NCBI GenBank assembly: GCA_963789885.1
Contig: CAWBNB010000003.1
Span: forward strand, 1-64,000
DNA from: DATEDA01 sp963789885
Lineage (GTDB): Bacteria; Pseudomonadota; Gammaproteobacteria; Burkholderiales; SG8-39
Length of the DNA: 64,000 bases
Direction: 5' to 3'
The translations under genes were made by a program, and so were the position numbers. The notes under the pieces are model-generated. The model did not search any database and was not told the DNA's origin. It saw only the letters and a program-made list of their open reading frames with translations. This document shows, in pieces, positions 56,739 through 64,000 of this stretch (the stretch's first letter is position 1; each line of letters begins with the position of its first letter).

Positions 56739-56965
56739 CGCCGCGCCTTCCTGCGGCGCGTCGAGCGCGAGCCGCCGCGTTTCCGGCCGGTCGACTTGCG
56801 CGGCACCTTCGCGCCCGCGCGCCGCGCTTCCGACAGCCCGATCGCGATCGCCTGCTTGCGACTGGTGACGCGCTTGCCGGAGCGACCGCTGCGCAGCGTG
56901 CCCCGCTTGCGCTCGTGCATCGCCCGCTTCACCTTGCTCTGCGCTTTCTTTCCGTACCTTGCCAC
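56735..56965 (-). CDS. DUF6496-type small basic protein
   Basis: A 76-residue basic protein: MARYGKKAQSKVKRAMHERK then RGTLRSGRSGKRVTSRKQAI and AIGLSEARRAGAKVPRKSTG. The KVxxxMHExKxGxLxSG(R/K)SGxxVxSRKQAIAIGLSEAR motif defines the family. Function unknown, possibly nucleic-acid binding by charge. The start is GTG with AAAGGAG upstream. Confidence 0.8.
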   Translation of the reverse strand: MARYGKKAQSKVKRAMHERKRGTLRSGRSGKRVTSRKQAIAIGLSEARRAGAKVPRKSTGRKRGGSRSTRRRKARR

Positions 56966-56977
56966 CGGTTTCTCCTT

Positions 56978-57817
56978 TCAACGTCGCGCCTGATAGAGCG
57001 GCAGCACTTTCTCGGCATACACGGCGAGGTCCTTCTGGCGCGCCTCGCTTGCCGGGTGGGTCGAGAGCCACGCCGGCGGACCGCCGCTCGCGGCCTGGTC
57101 CATCTTCTGCCACAGGGTGACCGCAGCGCGCGGGTCGTACCCGGCGCGCGCGGCGAGTTCGACGCCGATTCGGTCGGCCTCCGTTTCCTGGCCACGCGAG
57201 TTGGGCAGGTTGAGTGTCACCTCGAGCGCGAGCTGCGCGAGGTCGACGCCGCTCTGTCCGACGCCCGTGGCGGCGCCGAGCACGCCGAGTACCAGCCCCT
57301 GCGTGACAGCGCGGGAAGCGCGCTCGCGTCCGTGCTCGCGCAACGCGTGCGCGATCTCGTGGCCGATGACCGCCGCGAGCTCGGCGTCGCTCAGCTGAAG
57401 GCGCTCGATGATCCCGCTGTACACGGCGATCTTGCCGCCCGGCATGCACCACGCGTTGATGTCCTTCACGTCGATCACGTTGACTTCCCACGCCCACTTC
57501 TGGGCGTCGGCGCGAAACACCGGCGTCTGCCCGATGAGGCGCTGCGAGACGCTGCGGACCCGCGCCGTCTGTGCGGCGTCACGGTTAAGAACGCCCTTCG
57601 CACGCGCATCCGCAAGTACCTTGGCGTAGGCCTCCTCCGCGCCGCGGTTCATGTCTTCTTCGCTGACGAGCGCAGACATCGTCTGCCGCCGGTCGACCCC
57701 CACCACGCCCGATTCCGTGGTCTCGACGGAAGCGCACGCTGCCGCAAGCACGACGGCGAAGAGCGCCATCAGCCGGCGCGCAAGAAGTGCCGCCGTCGGT
57801 AAATGGTGCCCGGTCAT
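56978..57817 (-). CDS. M48-family metallopeptidase, probable lipoprotein
   Basis: A 279-residue zinc protease of the M48C group (LoiP/YcaL-like). The zinc site is AAVIGHEIAHALREHGRERA (about residue 158), and the third ligand Glu is in RGQETEADRIGVELAARAGY. INAWCMPGGKIAVYSGI is the conserved segment ahead of the site. The N-terminus has a hydrophobic stretch and a Cys (AVVLAAACAS), suggesting a lipoprotein facing the periplasm. The C-terminal WLSTHPASEARQKDL is also characteristic. It likely takes part in outer-membrane or periplasm quality control. The DUF3309 gene ends 2 bp upstream. Confidence 0.88.
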   Translation of the reverse strand: MTGHHLPTAALLARRLMALFAVVLAAACASVETTESGVVGVDRRQTMSALVSEEDMNRGAEEAYAKVLADARAKGVLNRDAAQTARVRSVSQRLIGQTPVFRADAQKWAWEVNVIDVKDINAWCMPGGKIAVYSGIIERLQLSDAELAAVIGHEIAHALREHGRERASRAVTQGLVLGVLGAATGVGQSGVDLAQLALEVTLNLPNSRGQETEADRIGVELAARAGYDPRAAVTLWQKMDQAASGGPPAWLSTHPASEARQKDLAVYAEKVLPLYQARR

Positions 57818-57819
57818 GG

Positions 57820-57978
57820 CTAGATCCCGCCCAGGATCCAGAGGAACACGAGGATGACCACGACGACGCCGACGAGCCCGCTCGGGCCGTATCCCCAGGA
57901 GTTGCTGTAGCCCCAGGTGGGCAGTACGCCGACGAGGGCAATCACGAGAACGATGAGAAGGATGAGACCGAGCGACAT
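57820..57978 (-). CDS. DUF3309 small membrane protein
   Basis: A 52-residue protein: MSLGLILLLIVLVIALVGVL then PTWGYSNSWGYGPSGLVGVV and VVILVFLWILGGI. The PxWxYSxxWGYxPSG linker between two helices defines DUF3309. It is likely co-transcribed with the M48 protease, 2 bp downstream. Function unknown, common in stress clusters. Confidence 0.9.
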   Translation of the reverse strand: MSLGLILLIVLVIALVGVLPTWGYSNSWGYGPSGLVGVVVVILVFLWILGGI

Positions 57979-58094
57979 GGCGGGCGCTCCGCGACGGTTT
58001 TAAGGATGCGTGCGCCCAGCAGATCTCGTGCCCCGGACCTCGGCACGGGACTTGCAGAGCAGCCGGCGAAGCCTTCCTTACCGGAGCCGCTTTC

Positions 58095-58484
58095 ATGTTC
58101 GCTCGATTGATCGTCACGCTTGCTCTCGCCGCCGCTGCGGGCGCGCTGGTGGCACAGGTCGCGCCGCCGGTGCGGATCGGGGGAATCGGTGAGGAGGAGC
58201 GACAGGCACTCGAAGCCGACCCGCACTACAACCTCAAGGTCGTCGCCGCGAACGGCGCGGGCCAGTACATCGCCGACGTCGACGTGAGGGTCGTCGACGA
58301 GCGCGGCGCGCGCGTCGTCACCGCGCGGATGACCGGACCTTGGCTGCTCGCCGAGCTGCCCCCGGGCCGCTATCGCGTGGTCGGGGTCTACGACGGCGCG
58401 ACGCAGTCGCGGGAAGTCGTGGTCGGCCGCGACGGCCGGAGGGAGGTCGTCCTGCGGTGGCCCGACAAGCCGGAGGCGAAGTGA
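58095..58484 (+). CDS. Exported protein with a carboxypeptidase-regulatory-like beta fold
   Basis: A 129-residue periplasmic protein. A signal peptide (MFARLIVTLALAAAAGALVA) precedes VRIGGIGEEERQALEADPHY, then a small beta-sandwich: LKVVAANGAGQYIADVDVRV, LLAELPPGRYRVVGVYDGAT, REVVVGRDGRREVVLRW. The GxYxLRxxL-like hairpin (LPPGRYRVVGVYDG) resembles carboxypeptidase-regulatory or transthyretin-type domains. First of three genes linked by overlapping stop/start codons. Confidence 0.65.
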   Translation: MFARLIVTLALAAAAGALVAQVAPPVRIGGIGEEERQALEADPHYNLKVVAANGAGQYIADVDVRVVDERGARVVTARMTGPWLLAELPPGRYRVVGVYDGATQSREVVVGRDGRREVVLRWPDKPEAK

Positions 58485-58951
58485 CCGGGTCGGTCCGACG
58501 CGGCATCGGCGGCGCGCTCCCGCTGCTCTGCGTGACATGCATGCTGGCGCCGCTCGCACACGGCGCCGACCCGCCGGTGGCCGTGGAGCTCGAGCGCATC
58601 GACGCCGATTTCGACGCTGCGCGCGAGCGGTGCAACGATCTCGCGGCGCAGACGAGGAACGTGTGCCTCGCCGAGGCCCGCGCCGAACGACGCATCCGCA
58701 AGGTCGAGCTGGCCGCGCACTGGCAGGGCACGACGAAGGCGAGGTACGACGCGCGCGTCGCACGCGCGGAGGCGGAATTCGAGGTCGCGAAGGAGCGCTG
58801 CGGCGTCCAAGCGGGCGCGGAGCGCGAGAGCTGCGTCGCCGACGCCCGGGTGCGCGAGGCGCGCGCCAAGGACGAGGCGCGTCTTGCGCGCCGCGAAGCG
58901 GAAGGGCGCGGCGCCACCGTCACGGAGCGAGCCGTAGATCGAGCGAAATGA
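58481..58951 (+). CDS. Exported coiled-coil protein with paired cysteines
   Basis: A 156-residue protein starting GTG inside the upstream stop (GTGA). The N-terminus GIGGALPLLCVTCMLAPLAH GA is a signal peptide. The mature part is charged helix with two Cys pairs: RERCNDLAAQTRNVCLAEAR and KERCGVQAGAERESCVADAR, repeated with the same spacing. This repeat suggests two disulfide-clamped helical hairpins. No family recognised with certainty; similar exported proteins occur in Burkholderiales. Confidence 0.6.
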   Translation: MTGSVRRGIGGALPLLCVTCMLAPLAHGADPPVAVELERIDADFDAARERCNDLAAQTRNVCLAEARAERRIRKVELAAHWQGTTKARYDARVARAEAEFEVAKERCGVQAGAERESCVADARVREARAKDEARLARREAEGRGATVTERAVDRAK

Positions 58952-59067
58952 GACTGCTAAAGACACCCCACGCGCAGCACGGCAAGTGGGGCTACATTCT
59001 CGCCTGGCTGCTCGGCGTGCCGATCCCGATCCTGTTCCTGGTCTACCTGCTGCGCGGCTGCACCTGA
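58948..59067 (+). CDS. Tiny membrane protein
   Basis: A 39-residue protein, MRLLKTPHAQHGKWGYILAW then LLGVPIPILFLVYLLRGCT, with one membrane helix. Its start overlaps the previous stop by 4 bases, so it is the third coupled gene. The pattern HGxWGYxLAWLLGVPIPxLFLVYLLRGC is common in small Burkholderiales proteins. Function unknown. Confidence 0.7.
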   Translation: MRLLKTPHAQHGKWGYILAWLLGVPIPILFLVYLLRGCT

Positions 59068-59068
59068 T

Positions 59069-59083
59069 TCGGCGCCGCGCCGA
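59069..59083 (+). terminator. Small hairpin between convergent genes
   Basis: TCGGCG-CCG-CGCCGA directly follows the last stop of the three-gene operon and precedes the stop of the DksA-like gene. Possible bidirectional terminator. Confidence 0.4.
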
Positions 59084-59099
59084 GCCATTTCGGCGGTAT

Positions 59100-59498
59100 C
59101 TATCGTCCGGGGGCGAGCGCCACACGATGCTCGTGCGCTTCCTGGCAGCCGCTGCAGCGCAGCGCGGTCGGCAGCGCGCGCATGCGCTCCGACTCGATGT
59201 CGAGACCGCACTCGGCGCACACGCCGTAGTGGCCGTCGTCGAGCCGGAGGAGCGCCGACTGCAGCTCGCCGACCTCCCGCGCATCGCGTTGCATCAAGGC
59301 CGTACGCACGTCCGTCCGCTCGATCACGACGGCCTCGTCGCCGGCGTCGCGCACCTCGCCGGCGGTCGCGGCCAGCGTTTCGTCGGGCGGGGGAACCAGC
59401 TCGCCGGCGAGCTTCGCGCGCAGCTCGCCGAGGCGCGCCTCGAGCCGTGCGCGGAGCGCCCTGTGGGCGCGTTCGTTCGATTCGATGATGGTGCTCAT
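59100..59498 (-). CDS. TraR/DksA-family zinc-finger protein
   Basis: A 132-residue protein: a long N-terminal coiled coil (NERAHRALRARLEARLGELR, about residues 8-75), then the four-Cys zinc finger YGVCAECGLDIESERMRALP and LRCSGCQEAHEHR near the C-terminus. The family acts in the RNA polymerase secondary channel with or without ppGpp. The tip acidic pair of DksA is not evident (ATAGEVRDAGDEAVV), so activity may differ. CAGGCCTC-type spacing leaves a weak GGAGG ribosome-binding site upstream. Confidence 0.85.
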   Translation of the reverse strand: MSTIIESNERAHRALRARLEARLGELRAKLAGELVPPPDETLAATAGEVRDAGDEAVVIERTDVRTALMQRDAREVGELQSALLRLDDGHYGVCAECGLDIESERMRALPTALRCSGCQEAHEHRVALAPGR

Positions 59499-59657
59499 GC
59501 GGCAGGCCTCCTTTCGTCTTGCGCCGGCCGGGCAGCCGCGCATCGTCGGACGCGAGCAACGCGCGTTCCCGGCCGCGCGCGGAACGCCGGTTGCTTCGCG
59601 CCGGTGGCGTGCCGGCGCGCCTGCGCGGGCCGTGCAATCACCCGCATGGAGGAAACC

Positions 59658-59954
59658 GTGGCAACGAAGCGCAAGACGAGCCGGTCACCGGCGCAGAGCG
59701 AGCCGATCGCGAATCGCGGCCTGCACGGCGAAGGCAACTACCAGGCGTCGCGCGAGTACAACGAGGCGACACGTCGGTTCGTGAAGTCGGGGCGCGTCGG
59801 GGACGCGGCGCGTCGCGCGCGGCCGGAGTCGTCGCAGGAGGCGGCGGAACTCGAAAAGGCCGAACGAACCGGGCGCGAACGCGCTCGGGGCGAGGACCCG
59901 GCGGATACGGCGCTCCTCCCTCCCGGGCGCCGTTCCGGACGCCGGGCCCGCTGA
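59658..59954 (+). CDS. Small hydrophilic stress-type protein
   Basis: A 98-residue protein from GTG at 59658 (GGAGGAAACC just upstream); ATG 59646 would add 4 residues. ANRGLHGEGNYQASREYNEA then TRRFVKSGRVGDAARRARPE matches a widespread family of short proteins with GLxGEGNYxAxxxYxxxxxxFVxSGxV, of unknown function, seen in many soil proteobacteria. No membrane segment. Confidence 0.65.
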   Translation: MATKRKTSRSPAQSEPIANRGLHGEGNYQASREYNEATRRFVKSGRVGDAARRARPESSQEAAELEKAERTGRERARGEDPADTALLPPGRRSGRRAR

Positions 59955-60004
59955 GCGCCCCCGGGCCTTGCACACCTATGTATTGGTTCGGGGGCCGCGG
60001 GAGC

Positions 60005-60035
60005 GGTAATTCTTGCCCCGGGTGGCAACCGTTAC
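60005..60035 (+). promoter_or_regulatory. Inverted pair of GGTAAC-type motifs
   Basis: GGTAATTCTTGC (60005-60016) faces GCAACCGTTACC (60024-60035) across 7 bases that include CCCGGG. The arms are imperfect inverted copies of the GGTAACTCTTGC motif. The site lies in the 253-bp gap before the gene at 60209, otherwise without a gene. Confidence 0.4.
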
Positions 60036-60208
60036 CCGGCGCGGGCGGGCGGCGGCGCGACTCGCTGGCGGGCATGCCAGTTGCAGACATGCTGGTGCTT
60101 CCACCCGCGCGGTCGCGGACGCCAGCGTCGCAACCGAGCACCCCGCTTCGCGACCCGCCCCGCGCGCCGTGCGGGTGGCGTTCCCGACACCCTGAAAAGG
60201 AGCACCCG

Positions 60209-60514
60209 ATGGAGAAGCAGCAGAAATCGAAATCCGCACCAGGAAAGCCGCGAGCGGCGATCGAGCGCGACATGGCGCAGCCCGGCAACAAGCCGCGGCA
60301 GCCCGGCGGCCCCGGCAGCGATGTCCGGAATCCTGCATCGGCCCCGGGTACCAGCCGCGATCCCCTCGTCCATCCGGGCGACGAGCAGGACGTAACGCCG
60401 GACGTGATCGCCGGCCAAAGCCAGCCGTCGAAACCCGCTGCCCGGCAGCACGGCGAGCCTTCCGACCGGCCTGCCACGCACCAGGTGGGCGGGCAGGGCA
60501 ATGCCAAACCGTAA
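60209..60514 (+). CDS. Small disordered hydrophilic protein
   Basis: A 101-residue protein with no hydrophobic core: MEKQQKSKSAPGKPRAAIER then DMAQPGNKPRQPGGPGSDVR and LVHPGDEQDVTPDVIAGQSQ. Rich in Gly, Pro, Gln and charged residues, as in desiccation-type hydrophilins, but this is inference from composition. AAAAGGAGCACCC precedes the ATG. It is 15 bp upstream of a BON lipoprotein gene on the same strand. Confidence 0.6.
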   Translation: MEKQQKSKSAPGKPRAAIERDMAQPGNKPRQPGGPGSDVRNPASAPGTSRDPLVHPGDEQDVTPDVIAGQSQPSKPAARQHGEPSDRPATHQVGGQGNAKP

Positions 60515-60529
60515 CCGAAGGAGGACGCG

Positions 60530-60934
60530 ATGATGAAACTCCGTCTACTTGCAGCGACCGCCGCTGCCGTCACGCTCACCGGCCTCGCCGGGTGCGATCG
60601 AAACGACGCCGATCGCGTGGTCCGTCCGGCCCCGCCGCCGCCTCAATCTACCGCGCCGGCCGCGCCGCCCCCGACGGCGACCACGCCGCCGGCCGCCGAC
60701 CGGACCGTCGGCGAAGCGGCGGGCGACGCCGCCGTCACCGCGAAGGTGAAAGCTGCGCTCCTCGCCGAGAAAGGCGTCGACGGGTTGAAGATCGACGTCG
60801 ATACGCGCGACGGCAACGTCACCCTCACGGGGAACGTGCCGGAGCAGGCGCAGGTCGAACGCGCCACCCAGGTGGCGCGCGGGATCGATGGCGTCAAGGC
60901 GGTCGACAACAAGCTGCGGGTCGGCGCGGGCTGA
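60530..60934 (+). CDS. BON-domain lipoprotein
   Basis: A 134-residue lipoprotein: lipobox TGLAGC, then a Pro/Ala/Thr-rich linker (about 40 residues), and one BON domain: AGDAAVTAKVKAALLAEKGV, DGLKIDVDTRDGNVTLTGNV and ATQVARGIDGVKAVDNKLRV. OsmY-type BON proteins sit in the periplasm and respond to osmotic stress. AAGGAGGACGCG is a strong ribosome-binding site. Followed by a second BON gene. Confidence 0.88.
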   Translation: MMKLRLLAATAAAVTLTGLAGCDRNDADRVVRPAPPPPQSTAPAAPPPTATTPPAADRTVGEAAGDAAVTAKVKAALLAEKGVDGLKIDVDTRDGNVTLTGNVPEQAQVERATQVARGIDGVKAVDNKLRVGAG

Positions 60935-61006
60935 CCCTCTCCGGCGGCGCCGCGGCGGTTGGCACGTCGCGGCGCCAATGCCGACTCTTGAGATGAGGTG
61001 AGAACC

Positions 61007-61330
61007 ATGACGAGATTCCGTTCTGCGCTCGGCGCCGCGCTCGCGGCGGTGGCGCTCATCGGCGCTGCGGGCTGCGCACCGACACAGACGCGCGAATCGA
61101 CCGGTGAAATCATCGACGACGCGGCGGTGACCGCGCGCGTGAAGACCGCGCTAATCAACGAACCCGGCGTGAAGTCGACCGCGATCAACGTCGAGACGTT
61201 CCGCGGCACCGTGTCGCTGAGCGGTTTTGTCGATTCCGAGGTGATGGCGCGCAAGGCGGTGCTCGCCGCGGAGAAGGTGAGCGGCGTGCGGTCGGTCAAG
61301 AGCGACATGCGGGTGAAACCCGCGTCCTGA
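61007..61330 (+). CDS. BON-domain exported protein
   Basis: A 107-residue protein: signal sequence ending IGAAGC (lipobox-like), then one BON domain: IDDAAVTARVKTALINEPGV, INVETFRGTVSLSGFVDSEV and VSGVRSVKSDMRVKPAS. Close relative of the preceding BON gene and probably co-transcribed. GAGGTGAGA lies before the ATG at 61007; GTG at 60998 is an alternative. Confidence 0.88.
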   Translation: MTRFRSALGAALAAVALIGAAGCAPTQTRESTGEIIDDAAVTARVKTALINEPGVKSTAINVETFRGTVSLSGFVDSEVMARKAVLAAEKVSGVRSVKSDMRVKPAS

Positions 61331-61361
61331 CGCGTGCGTCAGCCGGCGGCTCGGCCCGCCC

Positions 61362-62678
61362 ATGCGTGTTCGACACGTATTCGTCGCGCTCGGGCTCGCC
61401 GCCGGTGCGTGCGCCGGCCTGCCGGCTCTCGATCCGCCCGCGCGGCCGGTGCCATACGTCCCCACCGCGGCCCGACCGCCCGCGGGCGCGTCGGAGCTGC
61501 TTGCCCGCCATCTCGCCCAGACCGAGCAGGCGCTCGACGGGCCGCTCGTGCGCGGCAACGACGGTCGCCTCCTGATCGACGGTCCGGCGACGCATCGCGC
61601 CATGTTCGAGGCGATCGGGCGTGCGCGCAATCACGTCAATCTTCAGACCTACATCTTCGAGGCCGACGGCCCCGGCGAGCGGCTCGCCGACCTGCTGATC
61701 CGGAAGCGCCGGGACGGCGTGAAAGTGAGCGTCCTCTACGACAGCGTGGGTTCGATGCATACGCCGAAAGCCTTCTTCGACCGTCTCCGCGAGGCCGGCA
61801 TCGCGGTGTGCGAGTTCAACCCGGTGAACCCGCTGAAGTCGCCGCCGAAGGGCTGGCAGATCAACAACCGCGATCACCGGAAGATTCTCGTCGTGGACGG
61901 CCAGGTCGCGTTCACCGGCGGCATCAATATCAGCGGCGTGTACTCGGCCGGCTCGTTCGGGAGCCGCCGGCACGCGGCTTCCCGCGACGAGGGCTGGCGG
62001 GACACCCACGTCGCGACGCGCGGGCCGATCGTGGCCGAGTTTCAGCGGGTGTTCCTGGATGCTTGGGAGCGCCAGCACTGCGGCGAGCCGCCGCCGGCCG
62101 CGTATTTTCCCCGCACCGCGGAACGCGGCGAATGGACGATGCAGCTGGTCACCGGCGACCCGGAGGTGGGGGCGAGCGAGACTTACGTCGCCCTGCACTC
62201 GGCGATCGCGCAGGCCGAGCGGCGCATCTGGCTCACTTACGGCTACTTCGTGCCGGACGACGCGACCATCGACGCGCTGAAGAGCGCCGCCGCGCGCGGC
62301 GTGGACGTGCGCCTCGTGCTGCCGGGCTTCAGCGATTTCTGGGCCCCGCTCTATGCCGGCCGGTCGCACTACGCCGAACTGCTCGGCACCGGCGTGCGCA
62401 TCTTCGAGCGCCGCGATGCGCTGCTCCACGCCAAGACCGCGGTCATCGACGGGGTCTGGTCGAGCGTCGGCTCGACCAACCTCGACTGGCGGAGCTTCGT
62501 CCACAACTACGAGGCCGACGTCATCGTGCTCGGCCCGGCGTTCGCCCGCGACCTCGAGCGGCTGTTCGCTCGCGACGAGGACGCCTCGACCGAGATCACG
62601 GCCGACGCGTGGGCGCAGCGCGGTCCCGGCGACCGGGCCCGCGAATGGCTTGCGCGCCGCTGGGAGTATTTCCTGTGA
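61362..62678 (+). CDS. Phospholipase D-like protein (cardiolipin-synthase type)
   Basis: A 438-residue PLD-superfamily enzyme. An exported or anchored N-terminus (MRVRHVFVALGLAAGACAGL) is followed by two HKD sites: NNRDHRKILVVDGQVAFTGG (about residue 173) and LLHAKTAVIDGVWSSVGSTN (about 352), each with the trailing GG/GS. VNLQTYIFEADGPGERLADL and the C-terminal FVHNYEADVIVLGPAFARDL match ClsB-like cardiolipin synthases. It would join two phosphatidylglycerols or act on phosphatidylethanolamine. With pssA and the PLD-VTT fusion, it is the third phospholipid gene in the window. Confidence 0.88.
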   Translation: MRVRHVFVALGLAAGACAGLPALDPPARPVPYVPTAARPPAGASELLARHLAQTEQALDGPLVRGNDGRLLIDGPATHRAMFEAIGRARNHVNLQTYIFEADGPGERLADLLIRKRRDGVKVSVLYDSVGSMHTPKAFFDRLREAGIAVCEFNPVNPLKSPPKGWQINNRDHRKILVVDGQVAFTGGINISGVYSAGSFGSRRHAASRDEGWRDTHVATRGPIVAEFQRVFLDAWERQHCGEPPPAAYFPRTAERGEWTMQLVTGDPEVGASETYVALHSAIAQAERRIWLTYGYFVPDDATIDALKSAAARGVDVRLVLPGFSDFWAPLYAGRSHYAELLGTGVRIFERRDALLHAKTAVIDGVWSSVGSTNLDWRSFVHNYEADVIVLGPAFARDLERLFARDEDASTEITADAWAQRGPGDRAREWLARRWEYFL

Positions 62679-62713
62679 ACCCGTCTTGTGAACCGTAAAT
62701 CCGAGGAGCCGAC

Positions 62714-63343
62714 ATGAACGAACCGCTGTCCCGTGCCAAGCTCGCCCAACCCTTTACCCTGCCACCGCTGCCGTGGGCGGAGAACGCGCTCGAGCCGGTG
62801 ATCTCCCGGCGGACGATCGAGTTGCACCACGGCAAGCACCATGCGACTTACGTCAAGAAGCTGAACGAGCTGGTGGCCGGCACCGAGCTCGAGCGGCTGC
62901 CGCTGCACGAGGTCGTCAAGCGCACGGCCGGCGATGAGCGCCACAGGGAGGTGTTCAACAACGCCGGGCAGGCGCTGAACCACGCGCACTACTGGGCGAG
63001 CCTCAAGCCGCGGGCGGCAAAGCCGCCGGAGACGCTGCGCCGCCTGCTCGACCGCGACCTGGGCGGCTACGACGCGTTCGTCAAGGACTTCATCAAGGCC
63101 GCCACCGGCCAGTTCGGCAGCGGGTGGGCATGGCTCGTACTCGCCGAGGACAAGCTGGAGATCCGGACCACCTCGAACGCCGATACGCCCGTGGTGCACG
63201 GTTCGACGCCGCTCCTCACCGTCGATGTCTGGGAGCACGCCTACTACCTCGACTACCAGAACGAGCGCGAAAAGCACGTCAAGGCGGTGGTGGAGAAACT
63301 ATTGAACTGGGAGTTCGCCGCCGAGAATCTGGCGCGCGCCTGA
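62714..63343 (+). CDS. sodB: Superoxide dismutase, Fe-type by sequence
   Basis: A 209-residue Fe/Mn superoxide dismutase. Metal ligands: His in LHHGKHHATYV (about residue 39), His in NHAHYW, and Asp/His in DVWEHAYYLDYQ near the C-terminus. The glutamine of NNAGQALNHAHYW sits where Fe enzymes keep the active-site Gln (Mn enzymes have Gly there), which supports an Fe-SOD. GSGWAWLVLAED is conserved. The first 15 residues are a normal cytosolic start. It converges with the ferritin-like gene. Confidence 0.88.
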   Translation: MNEPLSRAKLAQPFTLPPLPWAENALEPVISRRTIELHHGKHHATYVKKLNELVAGTELERLPLHEVVKRTAGDERHREVFNNAGQALNHAHYWASLKPRAAKPPETLRRLLDRDLGGYDAFVKDFIKAATGQFGSGWAWLVLAEDKLEIRTTSNADTPVVHGSTPLLTVDVWEHAYYLDYQNEREKHVKAVVEKLLNWEFAAENLARA

Positions 63344-63347
63344 ACGT

Positions 63348-63367
63348 CGCCGCCCCGGGGGGCGGCG
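63348..63367. terminator. GC hairpin between sodB-like and ferritin-like genes
   Basis: CGCCGCCCC and GGGGCGGCG pair with a 2-4 base loop, 4 bases past the SOD stop. Placed between convergent genes, it may end both transcripts. No T-run. Confidence 0.45.
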
Positions 63368-63426
63368 AGCGCGGCGGTGGGGGAGCGTCGCCGCGCGGGA
63401 CGCGAGCTCGCGCTCGCGATAACGGG

Positions 63427-63984
63427 TCAGGCGGCGCCGCCGTGCTGACGGCTCACGTTCTCGATCAGGCTGAGCATATCCTCGGCGTGCTGTTCCTCGA
63501 CCGCGAGCACGCCTTCGAACAGCTTGCGGGTCGTGGGATCGCGCTCGCCGAGGTAGCGGATGATGTCGCGATAACTCTCGATCGCGATGCGCTCGGCGAC
63601 CAGGTCCTCGCGAATCATCTCGATCAGCGATTCGCCCTCCACGTACTCCGCGTGGCTGCGGCTCGCGAGGCCGTCCGGATTGAAGTCGGGTTCACCGCCG
63701 AGCTGCACGATCCGCTCGGCGAACTGGTCGGCGTGCGCCTGCTCCTCGTTCGCGTGCTCCAGGAACTCCTCCGCGACGCCGGCCGAGGTGAGCCCCTTCG
63801 CCATGAAGTAGTGGCGGCGGTAGCGCAGCGTGCAGACGATCTCGGTCGCGAGCGACTCGTTGAGGAGCTTGAGCACGGTCGCCTTGTCGGCGCCGTAGTT
63901 CTCGGTCACCGCGCCTTCCTCGATGTGACGGCGCGCGCGGTCGCGGATGGTCTGGATGTCGGCGAGGAACGGTTGTTCGGGCAT
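63427..63984 (-). CDS. Ferritin-like protein (bacterioferritin/Dps-like)
   Basis: A 185-residue four-helix ferritin-like protein. Iron-site motifs: LLNESLATEIVCTLRYRRHY (first Glu helix), LEHANEEQAHADQFAERIVQ (ExxH), and DLVAERIAIESYRDIIRYLG with GVLAVEEQHAEDMLSLIENV (second ExxH). It resembles the bacterioferritin-like/DPS group that stores iron or protects DNA. Whether it oxidises iron by itself is not clear. Convergent with the SOD, it fits an oxidative-stress pair. AAGGAGACCCGCC precedes the ATG. Confidence 0.88.
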   Translation of the reverse strand: MPEQPFLADIQTIRDRARRHIEEGAVTENYGADKATVLKLLNESLATEIVCTLRYRRHYFMAKGLTSAGVAEEFLEHANEEQAHADQFAERIVQLGGEPDFNPDGLASRSHAEYVEGESLIEMIREDLVAERIAIESYRDIIRYLGERDPTTRKLFEGVLAVEEQHAEDMLSLIENVSRQHGGAA

Positions 63985-64000
63985 GGCGGGTCTCCTTCGG

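Overview
The window looks like chromosomal DNA of a high-GC betaproteobacterium, probably Burkholderiales-related. Evidence: a Bug/TctC-type solute receptor next to CoA-linked catabolic genes, a DUF748 AsmA-like giant protein, entericidin, BON and DUF1328/DUF3309 small stress proteins, and strong G/C bias at third codon positions. I see no rRNA, tRNA, CRISPR array, phage genes, transposase or plasmid replication functions. Affiliation is inferred from gene content only.

Layout. 0.1-5.3 kb (minus strand): a frameshifted 2OG-Fe(II) oxygenase, then a catabolic operon (Bug receptor, crotonase-fold protein, NDP-forming acyl-CoA synthetase). 5.5-19.7 kb is a patchwork: an EAL-domain protein; a compact locus of a tandem-repeat small protein, a DUF6065-like protein and an EamA exporter with a divergent winged-helix/TPR regulator (6.6-10.7 kb, the best candidate for an undescribed system); a pseudopilin; a frameshifted PAS hybrid kinase; and several gene fragments that keep only their C-terminal ends (SDR, metallophosphoesterase, ABC ATPase, Bug receptor) plus a 3'-truncated glycosyltransferase. 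19.8-46.4 kb is denser and richer in GC: small envelope/stress genes, PQQ-type sugar dehydrogenase, SDR, YqgE and CBS proteins, GH15 glucosidase/trehalase, DJ-1, di-haem oxidoreductase, phosphatidylserine synthase, DUF748, copper-binding four-helix protein, glycogen debranching enzyme, TreZ and a phospholipase D-VTT fusion.

46.5-55.6 kb is a signalling block: a 1722-residue soluble hybrid kinase with seven tandem 92-residue HAMP-type units (the period seen in fungal Nik1/Os1 osmosensors), a translationally coupled second hybrid kinase, then a third kinase divergent from a response regulator. 55.7-64 kb carries more small stress/envelope genes: entericidin, DUF6496, an M48 lipoprotein protease, DUF3309, a three-gene overlapping operon, a DksA-like zinc-finger protein, two BON lipoproteins, a cardiolipin-synthase-like PLD, an Fe-type superoxide dismutase and a ferritin-like protein. 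A 12-bp motif (GGTAACTCTTGC and close variants) recurs upstream of several stress or signalling genes and may be a shared regulatory site.

Together the right two thirds read as a stress/osmoadaptation region: trehalose and glycogen metabolism, envelope protection, oxidative-stress defence and a large sensor-kinase cluster. At least eight genes are broken by single-base changes, most of them in short homopolymer runs. This pattern fits sequencing/assembly error at least as well as decay and should be settled before the pseudogene labels are trusted.
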